Of a stretch of 64,000 bases of DNA, positions 44,316-55,015 are shown piece after piece (position 1 is the stretch's first letter; every line of letters starts with the position of its first letter). This DNA comes from Carposina sasakii (Eukaryota > Arthropoda > Insecta > Lepidoptera > Carposinidae). The notes beneath the pieces were generated by a model. That model had not been told where the DNA came from, did no database searches, and saw nothing but the letters and a program-made list of their open reading frames with translations. Position numbers and translations under genes: made by a program. The stretch spans positions 6,138,001-6,202,000 of the forward strand of contig CP053153.1 of the NCBI GenBank assembly GCA_014607495.2, read 5' to 3'.

Positions 44316-46165
44316 ATGGCTGCGTCAAATGTGCAAACCGAGAGGGTTATACAAGAAGTACGTCTTCAACCATGTCTTTGGAATCTCCGCGACAATTTAT
44401 ATAAAAATAGAGACGCAAAATTAAAGGCATGGATAGATGTTTGCCAAGCTGTTTGTCCGAATTTCGGAGATAGTTCAGGTGAAGAAAAAAAACAAATCGG
44501 TAAGTAATGTTTATTGAAACATCTGTGTTATCTAATAAATGTAACTATTTTGCCAAGGTACAGATCCTTCATTCGAAACAAAGTAATTTGCGAAATTATC
44601 TCTTATTGTATTGCCCGATCTTGTACTAATGCGAGCATTGTAATCTGTAAATCCAGCTACAATCATAGCGTCTTCTTCCGTATAACCATCGCGTACTCTA
44701 ATGAAATTGTGTAAAATGCAGCACGCTTTGATTAAAATTTGTGCAAACGATGTTGATACATTGATAGATCTTTGGAATATTGCAAATTTGTTTGTCAATA
44801 TACCAAAACTCGATTCTATGTATCGGCGTGCACGACTTAACCTGTAATTAAATATTTTTTTTGTGTGTGTCAAATTTGTACGCGCGTATGGGCGAAGTAT
44901 AGTATTGGAAATGCCAAAAGCTGCGTCTGCTACAATGACATGTGGCTGTGGGTTGATAGATGTACCTGGTAATAATTTTGGAGGTGGCAAATTTAGATCA
45001 TTTCGTTCAAGTCTATGAAATAACGAACTTTTCTTGAACACATTAGCGTCAGCTTCGCTGCCACAAGCCCCTACATTTACATAGGTGAAACAGTAATTGG
45101 CATCACACATTGCAAGTAAAATAATAGAATAAAATTGCTTATGGTTGAAAAATACGGATCCACTTCCTTTTGGGCACGTGATTCTGGTATGCTTTCCGTC
45201 AAGGGCACCTACGCAATTGGGAAAATTGGCATCCCTTTCAAAGCCAAGTGCTATTTTATCCCAAAAATTTGGATCAGGTTCAGGCAGACATTCGTTTTTC
45301 AAAATTTCCCATATTAATGAACATACTTCTTCAATGATGTATTTAATTGTCGATTGCCCCAATCGATAACTTAAATGCAAATCAGACATTCTTGACCCAG
45401 TAGTCAGGTACCTGCAACAAAAAAAGTGTGTATTAAATAAGTTAATAAGCATGTGTTGTTTTATTATTTATTTATATTATTTTATTTACAGAAAAAGCTG
45501 TTCAGTTAAGATGGAAGACCGCCCGTGATGCATACATGAAGTGTAGAGCAATTCTTAAGACATCAAAGTCCGGTTCTGCAGGGGGTGTCAAAAAGAAGTA
45601 TATTTTTTACGATATAATGACGTTTTTGGAAGACACAAAGGACTTTGAACCCACACATGAAAGTATGGCTTCAACATCGTCGCACAGCTCCCAAAATGTC
45701 GCTTCAACGTCATCGCAAAACTCGCAAAGTATTTTACCTATTGCCACGACCCCGGACTTGTCGTCAACAGAAGAAACATTTCAGACACCTGTGAGGACTT
45801 CTCCAAAACCGTGGCAGAGAAAAAAAAAGAGATGTATGACAGAATTTGAGTCACAATTATTGAAAATAATAGAAAAGAACAACACTTCCACCACAAACTC
45901 TGCGTCGTCCACGACTCTTAAAGACGATGACTGCAGTTTTTTCAATTCCCTAGCACCCATTATAAGCGATTTCGATAATTATAAAAAATTGTTATTCCGA
46001 ACTAGAATACTGGAGCTAGCTATGGAAATCAGAGGTCCAACTATGAACTCGCCCAGCACATCTGCAACAACCGCTAGCGCTACCAACGATTTACCTCACT
46101 TATCAGGGAGTGATGTGGAGGAGTCTTTAGAAAGCTGGCAACACGGTGATTACACTGCATTGTAA
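44316..46165 (+). CDS. MADF/BESS-domain DNA-binding protein of the Harbinger element
   Basis: Exons 44316-44499 and 45492-46165 (donor ATCG|GTAAGT, acceptor TATTTACAG) give about 285 residues. The MADF domain spans the intron: VIQEVRLQPCLWNLRDNLYK, NRDAKLKAWIDVCQ, then VQLRWKTARDAYMKC. A Ser/Thr-rich linker follows, then a basic stretch (PWQRKKKRC) and a BESS-type motif near the end (FFNSLAPIISDFDNYKKLLF). In Harbinger elements the second protein helps the nuclease enter the nucleus and bind the ends; that role is inferred here. Its intron contains the whole second exon of the nuclease gene on the opposite strand. A poly(A) hexamer AATAAA follows at about 46193. Confidence 0.85.
44507..44512 (-). 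terminator. Candidate poly(A) signal of the Harbinger nuclease
   Basis: TTTATT on the plus strand is AATAAA on the minus strand, 20 bp after the nuclease stop at 44532 and 7 bp from the donor splice site of the opposite-strand MADF gene. The compact packing fits the interlocked gene arrangement. Confidence 0.5.
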
Positions 46166-46538
46166 TTAATTACATAATTACAATTTAAATTTAATAAACC
46201 ATTTTTGTAATTAAAAAAAAATTTTCATTTATTTAAGTACCTACTTACCTAATTGTGACAGCCAATCGCTCCCGCGAACATATGGGTTTCTTGTATATAT
46301 CGCAACGCATTAAAGAGGGCTCCAGTTTCGCATGCAACTCCTCAAAAGTCCTAACGGACATCTTGAAATATAAGAAGAATTTCATTTCGTCATTCTGCAA
46401 GTCCGAAAACAAGGATACAAATTCTCCTTTAAGAAGTCTTTTCTCAACCAGTGGATGCACATTAAATCTTCTACCATGGCGTCGTCTTCTGTTGTTTAAT
46501 AAATAGGCCGCAATCACCAAATTCAAAGTTTTATCCAT
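44532..46538 (-). CDS. HARBI1-like DDE nuclease (Harbinger transposase)
   Basis: Exons 46538-46249 and 45411-44532 (donor ATTAG|GTAAGT, acceptor TTTTTTTGTTGCAG, phase 2) give about 389 residues, the normal length. The N-terminus holds a helical DNA-binding region (MKFFLYFKMSVRTFEELHAK). The nuclease fold contains CVGALDGKHTRI (Asp168), GSEADANVF (Asp218), VIVADAAFGI (Asp259) and RLSRARRYIESSFGIL (Glu296), so the DDE residues are present. No internal stops or frameshifts. The second exon lies in the intron of the MADF gene, and the MADF second exon lies in this gene's intron. Likely able to cut and move the element, but activity is not shown by sequence alone. Confidence 0.9.
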
Positions 46539-46651
46539 GACACTGTACCACTCTCGATCACGATCCGCAACGCACTGAACGACGAATTCATCCGCGACGG
46601 ACGCATAACCTCATCCGCGTGAGGACGGTCCGCATCGCACTGAATAGGCCC

Positions 46652-47193
46652 TTAGCTTGATCACTTCAGCCAGTCAGTCAAAGAGTAGTATTACCCAGGA
46701 GATACCAAATCCCTCTGGTATTATCAAAGAATATACTTACATATGTATACTCATTTGATTATATAAAATTCTCAGATTGAGGCTTACGTCTACCAATACG
46801 TCCCAAAACGAGTGAGAACTATTCATCCTAGCAACTTTTTCGCTCCTCAGTATCCGTTGTGTTGGACAAGGGTACGCATACGCCACGTGACAAATATATA
46901 AAATATTCGGCGGAAATAAGTTATCATCGGTAAGTAACGCAGAATTATCCATATTTTAATAAACAATGAAAGAAATAGTTTACCATTTATAATTTAAAAA
47001 TAGCGCGAACGAGGTGAGATTGACAGTTCTATTGAGTTACCAGCTTTAAATTTTATACCCCTCAAAGACTTAAAAATAATGAACGGACTATGTAAAACGT
47101 AGTGTATTATATTCTCTTTGGGACTATGTTCCGATTTTTTCGCATTATTTTTATATTTTCCTTTAGATTGTAATAATAGCACACAATGATTTT
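46652..47193. other. Intergenic DNA, about 540 bp
   Basis: AT-rich. The only feature I note is AGGAGATACCAAATCCCT at 46697-46714, which recurs at 51210-51227 and inverted at 36068-36085. No gene seen. Confidence 0.5.
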
Positions 47194-47988
47194 AAAAAAG
47201 CGGGTGGGGCTGTGTCGGGGCACACGGCCGTTGGTTTTAACGTGAAACGTCTATGTTAGCGAATCGCTTTTAAAGTAAAAGATTGAAATGAAAACAAGAT
47301 GGACGCTGTTTTAAGTATTTTAATAAAAAAAGAACAGGTACGTAATAGAAACATAAAATACATAGCAAATGTTTATATATTTATTGTCACTTTCTGGTTA
47401 TTTTAAATAGCAGCCGCCCACGACTTCGTCCGCGTGAGGGGGCGTTGTACCCGTGCGAAGCCGGGCAGGTTGTTGTATAGACTGTAGCCTTCCTTGGTAA
47501 ATGGGCTATCTAACACTGAAAGAATTTTTCAAATCAGACCAGTAGTTCCTGAGATTAGCGCGTTCAAACAAACAAACAAACAAACTCTTCAGCTTTATAA
47601 TATTAGTATAGATATAAATACTGTCCAAATTACACTTATTTTTGTATAAATCAATCGGTTCAAATAAACTTGACAAACACACGAAAGAATCACCACGCTA
47701 TAAAGTCGGAGTCACGAGTTACACTGAATAGAAACAAGCGCGAGCGCCGGTTTCGCACAGTTATCGCAGTATCCTTCCCCCGCCCCCCCGCTTGACCCCG
47801 ACACGAACTCAATGTCATAACAGCGAGCTGACTATATAAGTGAAATATTTACACCACATTTTTGTTTCTAAGACCAATAGTTTTTTAATTATTAAGGTAC
47901 GATGATATAGACCTTTTCGTTACGGTCCAGTTTTTAAACCTGGTACCCGTATGTGTCGGCGCGATTTTAAAGACGTTTCACGTCAAAA
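47194..47988. mobile_element. TIR element B, copy 2, with a later insertion
   Basis: This matches 27736-28428 along its length, with inverted ends 'TTTTAACGTGAAACGTCT' and 'AAAGACGTTTCACGTCAAAA'. It lacks the roughly 115 bp GC-rich segment of copy 1. A 206 bp Helitron-like element interrupts it at about 47407-47613; copy 1 preserves the empty site there. Confidence 0.65.
47407..47613 (-). mobile_element. Helitron-like repeat inserted in TIR element B
   Basis: On the minus strand it begins TCTATACTAATATTATAAAG and ends '...GACGAAGTCGTGGGCGGCTG CTA'. Against the empty site in copy 1 (TTTTAAATATAAATACTG, about 28043-28060) the insertion is flanked by A and T with at most a 3 bp duplication. Its full-length relative is at 50186-50426. 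Confidence 0.6.
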
Positions 47989-48263
47989 ACAATTGCGATT
48001 ATTATAACGCGTTTTGTATTGCTAAATAATAATATCTAATCTCAAAATCAATCAAAGTCGCCGTCATTTTAAACTTTTTAGTTAATGGTCGAATTGCCAT
48101 GAAAATTGATATCTGACGGCTTTTTAAGTTCCCAAACACATTTCCGATGTCAAAAATAATAAGCAGGACCGTTTTTCTTGCTGCGTTTGTATGGGCACAC
48201 TCGGTCTATATAATTACTTAGTCTAAGCTCTGAGTATTATTATTTAGGAAAACAGTAAATAAG

Positions 48264-48629
48264 ATTCGGCGGGAAAAGCTGGAAGGGAGCGGGTGTAATT
48301 TTCTTATGAAAATAGCTTGCACGTGTCCGTAAAGCGATGTTTTATGGTAGATAAGTTATATTTTGTTTACTTGTGATGTGAATCTAGTGCGTGTGCAATG
48401 TTTTATATGCAGGTAAGCTAAGTAAACTTTAGTCGGAATGCGATCTCTGGGCTTATGTAAGTTGATACTGCAATTCTTTTTGATCTTTACTAATTTTACA
48501 CCCATTCATAAGGATTTTCCCGACGTTTCCATTCATCATCAATTTCAGAAATCATTTGCTAAAGACAATGGCTGTAAGGGCTTAGTTCTCCTTGCCTTTC
48601 CTTCGGGATAAACTAAACAAAAAAAAAAG
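48264..48629 (+). repeat. SINE family A, copy with internal deletions
   Basis: It runs from ATTCGGCGGGAAAAGCTGGA to 'TTCGGGATAAACTAAAC' and an A-run. Short internal deletions (for example after 'TTCTTATGAAAAT') make it about 366 bp. No clear target duplication was seen. Confidence 0.75.
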
Positions 48630-48655
48630 TTATTGTCATCCTTAGATTATTCATG

Positions 48656-48737
48656 GATTCGGCGGGAAAAGCTGAAAGGGTGTGGCAGGTGTAATTTTCT
48701 TGTGAAAATAAAAAATTATTTGTAAATGGCTTGCATG
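48656..48737 (+). repeat. SINE family A, 5' fragment
   Basis: Only the first roughly 82 bp of the family is present, 'GATTCGGCGGGAAAAGCTGA ... TGGCTTGCATG'. Unrelated DNA follows. LINE-style insertions normally lose the 5' end, so a 5'-only piece implies later deletion. Confidence 0.65.
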
Positions 48738-49082
48738 CATAGAAATGTATACAAGCTGGAAACAGCACTTCTTACTAAAAACTGCCTCCCGAAAATTTGA
48801 CCAATTTGACCTTGAAAAACTAGACGGGAAAAAAAGTAGAGTGTACTCACAATTTAATTTTAATGGACATTTCATTCAATGACATTTCTACCACGAACAA
48901 CCCAAGTACCACAGGAAGCATTTTAACAAACGGATAATTAACTTATGTAGAACTTAAGGTTCGTAGAAACTCTTATATGAGTTTACCGAGCATCTTGATG
49001 CTTTATATGAGCATTTTGAAACCATTATGATGCTTTACACTGTATAAGGGGTGGATAATTGCATATCAAAATGTTTTTGTAA

Positions 49083-49446
49083 TGCCTGTAGTTTTAGTGC
49101 ATCAATACACAAAGCAGCTTTCAGCTGTTTTTAGTACATTTGGCTCTACAATTGCATTTTTAAGTAGGATATAAATGCTCAATGCTGTTTAGCAGCATAA
49201 ACATAAACCATTATTATGTCATGTAAATCCGCCATACAGCTTTTAGCTGTTTTTGATGTCTAAGGGTCTACAATAGCATTTTTAAATAGTAAGATAATGC
49301 CTAATGCTGCATAATAGCATAAACTTGTGCTATTATAATGCACCGTAATTCCATTCTACAGGTTTGGGCTGTTTTTAGTGCCCTTCGTTATTTAATAGCA
49401 CTTTTAACTAGTAAGGAAATGCCTAGTATTGCTAAGTAGCATAAAC
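49083..49446 (+). repeat. Three degenerate 118-121 bp tandem units
   Basis: Units at about 49083-49204, 49205-49325 and 49326-49446 share the order 'CAGCTGTTTTTAGT', 'CTACAATxGCATTTTTAAxT AG', 'AATGCTxAATGCTG' and 'AGCATAAAC'. Identity is moderate, so the array is old. No coding potential. It may be a decayed satellite or the core of an unknown repeat. Confidence 0.55.
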
Positions 49447-50185
49447 GTGAATCAATATGCTTGCATTTTTGAAGGTCAACTGAGTTCTGTTAAACAGCTA
49501 ATTTTTATGGTGGATACATAATAATTAATAAGTGAAGATTAGATTATCCGTTTCTAAAGAAAAGTAGGAATAACATAAAATTTGCACAATTTACATTACA
49601 CATTTACAAAATAAAAAAGGATGGTCTTAGCCATTGTGATATTGTCCGTGATCCTAAAGAATTGGTATATTTACGAGTACATCATTATGAATACTTATAT
49701 TTCATACCACTATTGCATACGTACAAATAAGAAACGTTGTTTTAAATGTTTTAGTGTTTTATTTAGATTAAAGGGATTTAACAACTAAATAACTATTAAA
49801 TATCTTTTATTTTATTTGCACAAGTTTTTCCACCGCCCTTTGAAGCTGAGCATAAGAACGATAAATGTTTTTGTAATGAACGACAAATGTTTTCTGCTCT
49901 ATCTACCAGTAATTGATCCAGTGATATAATATTTCGGTAGCTGTAACGTTACTATAATCCATACATGGGTTTCCTTGATTATCTGAAAATTTAAATTTTA
50001 GCACCTATACTAACTAGTGATTACAAAATGTTACAGTGATAGGCGCCACCAAGCTAGGCGTTTAAACCTTTTCTGGGTCCACCCAAAGCTACGCAGAGAA
50101 AATTATCACTAAAATTAATCCGCTCAGTAAATGGCGGCAGTAGGCGTAAAAGCAAGACAGACAGAGTTACTTTCACATTTATAAT
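49447..50185. other. Intergenic DNA, no feature recognised
   Basis: About 740 bp of AT-rich sequence without an exon, hairpin or known repeat that I can identify. Confidence 0.5.
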
Positions 50186-50426
50186 CTATACTAATATTAT
50201 AAAGGTGAAGAGTTTGTTTGTTTGTTTGTTTGTTTGTTTGTTTGTTTGTTTGTTTGTTTGTTTGAACGCGCTAATCTCAGGAACTACTGGTCTGATTTGA
50301 AAAATTCTTTCAGTGTAAGATAGCCCGTTTATCGAGGAAGTCTATAGGGTATATAGCAATCCGCCCCGGCTTCGCACGGGTGCAATGCCCCCTTTCGCGG
50401 ACGAAGTCGTGGGCGACCGCTAGTGT
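50186..50426 (+). mobile_element. Helitron-like repeat with (GTTT)n tract
   Basis: It begins TCTATACTAATATTATAAAG (after an A), carries a GTTT microsatellite of about eleven units (50216-50263), then 'GCGCTAATCTCAGGAACTAC' and ends 'GACGAAGTCGTGGGCGACCG CTAG' before a T. A 5' TC, a 3' CTAG and an A/T target are the hallmarks of Helitrons. The family also appears at 47407-47613. Confidence 0.6.
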
Positions 50427-51228
50427 TATATATGATAATAAAAAGTATAACATTTCAAAATAAATTTATTGTAGGGTCGGTCTCTTGTTATGGAAAAGTA
50501 TGTGCACCCTACTCAAAAATATACAATACACAGAAAATGTTTAAAAAGTCGCTTCAGAAGCAAATATTGGGATTATGAGGGTAATCAACTAATTAAATAA
50601 AGTTTTGTGACAAATATTTAAAAAAGCAAGAGTAAATATTGCCTAAAATTTGCCGTTTGAGTTTTTGCCTAGGGCCATAGTTTTGAAATTCAATTTTGTA
50701 CTTACGAGTGATATAATAAGTTGGATCCTGGATGCCACTCGCTTCTGCAACCACGAACAATACATTTCACTACTATATTTATATCAATACCACCAAAATA
50801 TCTTATTTAGTCCACACAAATATGCGAAGCGATTCAAACAAATCGACTTGACATGATTTGACAAAATTGTCATGTGCTACCCAGGGATATCATTACATAG
50901 CAACAGAACATTCCTTAAAATACGGAATTTTTGCTACCGCGAAGGTTTGTTTTACTATATTATGCACACTTTATTTATATTACAAATTACATTAAATATA
51001 TTTCATTACTCTATTAAATATGTTAAACATTTTCAAAACGAATCCAAGTTTTTCATGATAATATTATATTTATGCCTTTTTCAACGTCTTTACTTACATT
51101 ATAGGGTATTTTTTGCTGTGTAATGGATCCCTTGTGGGAAAACAAGGGGGGGAGGCTGTCATTTTTTCATGTTTCAATTTCTTGTTCAGAGCTTGGAATC
51201 CATCCTAAGAGGAGATACCAAATCCCTG
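50427..51228. other. Intergenic DNA, no gene recognised
   Basis: Some short open frames in AT-rich DNA, without splice sites or similarity that I recognise. AGGAGATACCAAATCCCT at 51210-51227 directly abuts the truncated SINE that follows. Confidence 0.45.
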
Positions 51229-51537
51229 CTTGCATGTGTCCATAAAGTGATGTTTTCTGGTAGATAAGCTATATTTTGATTACTTGTGATGTGAATCTAG
51301 TGCGTGTGCGCATGGTTTTATACGAAATACGATCTCTTCATGGGCCCATGTAAGTTGTTTCTGCAATAATTTTTCATTTTGACTAACTTTACACTTGTAC
51401 TTGAGGTTTTTCCCGACGTTTCCATTTATCATTCATGAGAAATCCTATAATCACGTCACTGTGAGAAATCATTTACTAAAGACAATGGCTGTATGGGCTT
51501 AGTTCCCCTTGCCTTTTCTTCGGGATAAACAAAACAA
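51229..51537 (+). repeat. SINE family A, 5'-truncated copy
   Basis: It starts inside the family at 'GCTTGCATGTGTCCATAAAG' and runs to 'TTCTTCGGGATAAACAAAAC' plus a short A-run. The 5' truncation is typical of LINE-driven insertion. Confidence 0.75.
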
Positions 51538-52309
51538 AAATAATAGATTATCTTAGGCTGTGGTTATTGTGTTCTGCGTAGAAAGAGTATAGATTCGTAG
51601 AATTCACTATGTAGTCTGTGATTCATAGTCAAAGGTGTTCTGTGCAGGCCCGGTCAACTTTGTTCGTGAGGATTCATATGGGCCGATGTTGCAGGGCAAC
51701 ACTCCTTACATTATGTCTACCAAATAGGAGTTATTGTGTTCTGTGCTACTAGCAATATGTATATAGTAGGTATATATACTGTTTGCTGGATGTGAGTGTC
51801 GTTGAGTGTGAGTTTGTGTGAGTGTTGACCGTTTTACAGAATAGTTCATGTGCCTAATTTCGGAACTAATTTTTTTTTTACAGAAAATGTCATACACACA
51901 GTAACTAGCGCCGCATCCATCGTAACCACCGTGAAACGTAATCTACCTGCATAACCTTCAAACCAATGTTGCAAGTAATTATTATGACTAAAGAGACAGA
52001 CATTAGATTCACAGACATTACAAAATTAAATTTTGCTGAATGTATTGGGCTAGAGAACGTCCAATTAACAAAGATTTTGGGAACATCCTCTTATTAGAAT
52101 AACTTAGTATATAAAACTTCAGATTAATTAATACTCTAGACTAGACAACCATCATTCAAATACAAACATTTTGTTTCATGATTTTACTAACATGTTGCAT
52201 TCCACCAAATTATTTCTAATATTTTTTATGCAAGACAGATTGTTACATCCGATCATATCGAAATTAAAATATCGATGTTTACTTTATTAAAGATTATAAA
52301 ATTATTAAT

Positions 52310-52545
52310 AAAGAAAATGGAAAAAAATCCTCACCCGGGTGGGAATCGAACCCACGACCTCTGCATTCCGCGTGTCAGTGCTCTAACCACTGAGCCACCG
52401 GGTCAATTACTCGGATGACGAATTTTACCATCTCTTTTCTAAATTACATATTGGCAACGTTATTTTTCATCCCGATAGCTATATACTAGCCAAATCTCGG
52501 CAAACAAAGCTGAATCCCTCAGCACAATGTTTAAAGATGAAACGA
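52310..52545 (-). repeat. tRNA-derived repeat C, copy 2 (tRNA-like part 52331-52404)
   Basis: On the minus strand the promoter boxes are canonical: A box TGGCTCAGTGG with the D-stem GCTC...GAGC, and B box GGTTCGATTCC (52342-52352). The outer ends ACCCGG/CCGGGT pair. The anticodon arm is again irregular. About 140 bp upstream (in its orientation) and about 30 bp downstream match 28740-28990. Better preserved than copy 1, it might still be transcribed by RNA polymerase III. Confidence 0.65.
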
Positions 52546-54212
52546 TCAACCATATCCTATCCATTATTAAAGATAAAAATCGATTATCTGAATTTCATCA
52601 CGTTGAAATAGTTATCGACATTAGATGAAACTTGCGTGCGTATATCTACTGACGCTACTGATTATCGGCATTCATCTCGTTGCTTCGCCTGATGTTGTAC
52701 GCTTTGGATGTTTTCGTGTGTTTCTCAACACGATTTGTGTTTGGTTAATGATTTGTATGGTGTATTCTTCTGGACAGACGAACTGTTATACCCCTTAGCT
52801 GTATGCAAAAGGCCTTACGCCTACGATAACTTGCTGATGCAGCGTTTTAGAGCTCTCATGCCTAGTTCATGCAATCTTTGAGTCAGTCTCCTCCATAGAT
52901 AACAGAAACACAGAAGATGGGCCGCTAAGCGCACTTAGTTTGAGTTCTGATGTAAGCGGCTATAAGCCACACTTACATTGACATCTAAATAATAACACAA
53001 ATTACACCCAACATTGATAAATCTCTGACACTCACACATTTAAGGCGGTACTCTCATTGGCGCGCATACATTGCTATCTACTGTGTAAGTACGCGCCTCA
53101 GTATAGCAAATACATTCAACAAATTTCACATGTACGCTAGTGATTGACTGTCGATAAATTTGTTATCGAGCACTTGCGTTGTTGCACATCGCGAACAATT
53201 TAGGCTTTAGTAGCTGGTCACAATACAATTTTAAACATGTTTTTACTTAGCTTCATTTTAAAATTCAACCTACTTTTTCATCACAGTCATAAAAGTATGA
53301 GGTCACAAAGGTTATTTTTCTTGAAGGGATAAAGAATAAAGTAAATTCGTAGCGGAGTCTTTAATAAATTAGTACGGTATGTAAATGTTCGATGGAAATA
53401 AAAAACTATAATAATATGCTTATTGGTAGTCATTTATTATCTACATTTTTATCACCATTATTAAACGGGCAATCAATGTTGGGGTACCCCATTACGTCTC
53501 CTAAAATTATGTAATAATAGTATTTCCTAATTTTAAATGACATAAAGTCATAAATATGTCCTAAGTATCACTACATAGTATAAAACAACCTCGCTTCCCG
53601 TTATCTGTCTGTCTGTCCCTATGTATGCTTAGATCTTTAAAACTACGCAACAGATATTATAATTTAAAAAAATATTTATTAATAAGAAACACAAAAATAA
53701 AGAAAGTTGACTTTGCACACATCTACATTAATTTAGGTACTTTGTTACACTAATAATAATAAGTAATTCACCATTGTTTTACATAAACATAATATTTTTT
53801 AAACTCTCAAAATTATCTACTTAACATTAGTTATTACTCGTAGGTACTATTCGCGGCAACGTGACGTATCGACAACAAGAAATGACAGGTACAACTCTAT
53901 GTCAAAGCGCTTAGCAGCGGCCGTGCGCGGGAGCGGCCGATTCAATATGCGCAATTATCATCACTCGGTCAAACTGATTTTAACACCAGGCACGCTACAC
54001 TTAGCGAGCAATGTATTAGGTTCAATCGTTAGGTTACATATGTCACTCAGTGAAAATTATTTTAACGAAATAAAATGAAATTTGGGTATAAATGCTAGAA
54101 AACAAAATTGTTATTGTACTTACCTATGAAAAGTGACCCCTTCAAGTTTATGGTCACTTCGATTCTTGCACACAACCACTGAACAAGCAGGCATTATAAA
54201 AAAACACTCCCG
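52546..54212. other. About 1.7 kb without a recognised gene
   Basis: AT-rich DNA. At about 53585-53650 'TCTGTCTGTCTGTCCCTATG ... CTTAGATCTTTAAAACTACG' matches about 62228-62275, a dispersed repeat head. Nothing else recognised. Confidence 0.45.
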
Positions 54213-54426
54213 TGTGACGCGTTAGGCAATCAAGTCCCGACTGATTGCGTTTTCGCGATGTTTGCCTATTTTGTTCATAGTTCAATTACACCGCCCACGC
54301 CCCCACGGCCACTCTATAGATCTCTGTGGTCTCCTCTCAGCCGTCTCGCGCGAAGCCTGCCTAAGGATAATTCTAGAATTTGTCCAATAAACCTTTTTTT
54401 TTATGTTTAAGAGTATCCTTATAACA
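54213..54426 (+). repeat. Probable 5' LTR of the Ty3/gypsy-type element
   Basis: It begins TGTGACGCG and ends CTTATAACA (TG...CA form). An AATAAA lies at about 54386, followed by a T-run, as expected of the R region. Two bases after the end is TGGTGGCAGCG, a candidate primer-binding site beginning TGG. No 3' LTR was found, so the limits are tentative. Confidence 0.5.
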
Positions 54427-55015
54427 TTTGGTGGCAGCGTAAAGGGATTTTAATAATCCTCAGTACCCTCTCCTAATTCTGTGTTTTTCAATTTCCATAT
54501 CAATTACTATTTCGTACTATACTATATCCAAAGTGAACCAGTTCTAGTGAGTGTATCATACCAATATTCAAGATCAAAAACTCAAGATCGAGATACCAAT
54601 AGAAGTCTTCCTGACGACTTCTGTAACCAGTATCTATTTACGACGAGACTCAATAAGGCAGCCAACATCACAGGCAAGTGTCCTGTATTTCGCCGACACC
54701 CTATATTCTACTATATTCTGCTATATTCTACCTTATCCTGCAAACGCGCCGGAAGGTGGCGTCGTCGCTGAATGCAGAAAGTGCAAGAATGAAGATTGCG
54801 TACTACTACTTAATCCTACTATTGTAAGTCTTGGTCATTTAAATAATTTTGCATTGATTGTAATTGTATATTAATTATTTGTTAATTTTTGTATTGATCA
54901 ACATACTATAGAAAAATTTGCGTAGGTACAGCATATCACGAACTACTTCCATATCATTTCTTTTTTTGTTATATTCTATTTCTGTTTACTATACTTAATT
55001 TTGTAATTTAAAAAA

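Larger units (their letters stand above)
44061..46651. mobile_element. PIF/Harbinger DNA transposon, apparently intact, 2.6 kb
   Basis: The left end GGCCCTATTCAGTGCGACGC (44061) is inverted at the right end, 46651, with two mismatches in 23. The flanks are TAA on the left and TTA on the right, close to the 3 bp TWA target duplication of this superfamily but not identical. Inside are both expected genes, without stops: a DDE nuclease (minus) and a MADF/BESS DNA-binding protein (plus). Subterminal GCGGA/TCCGC words are dense in both ends and would be candidate binding sites. Confidence 0.88.
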
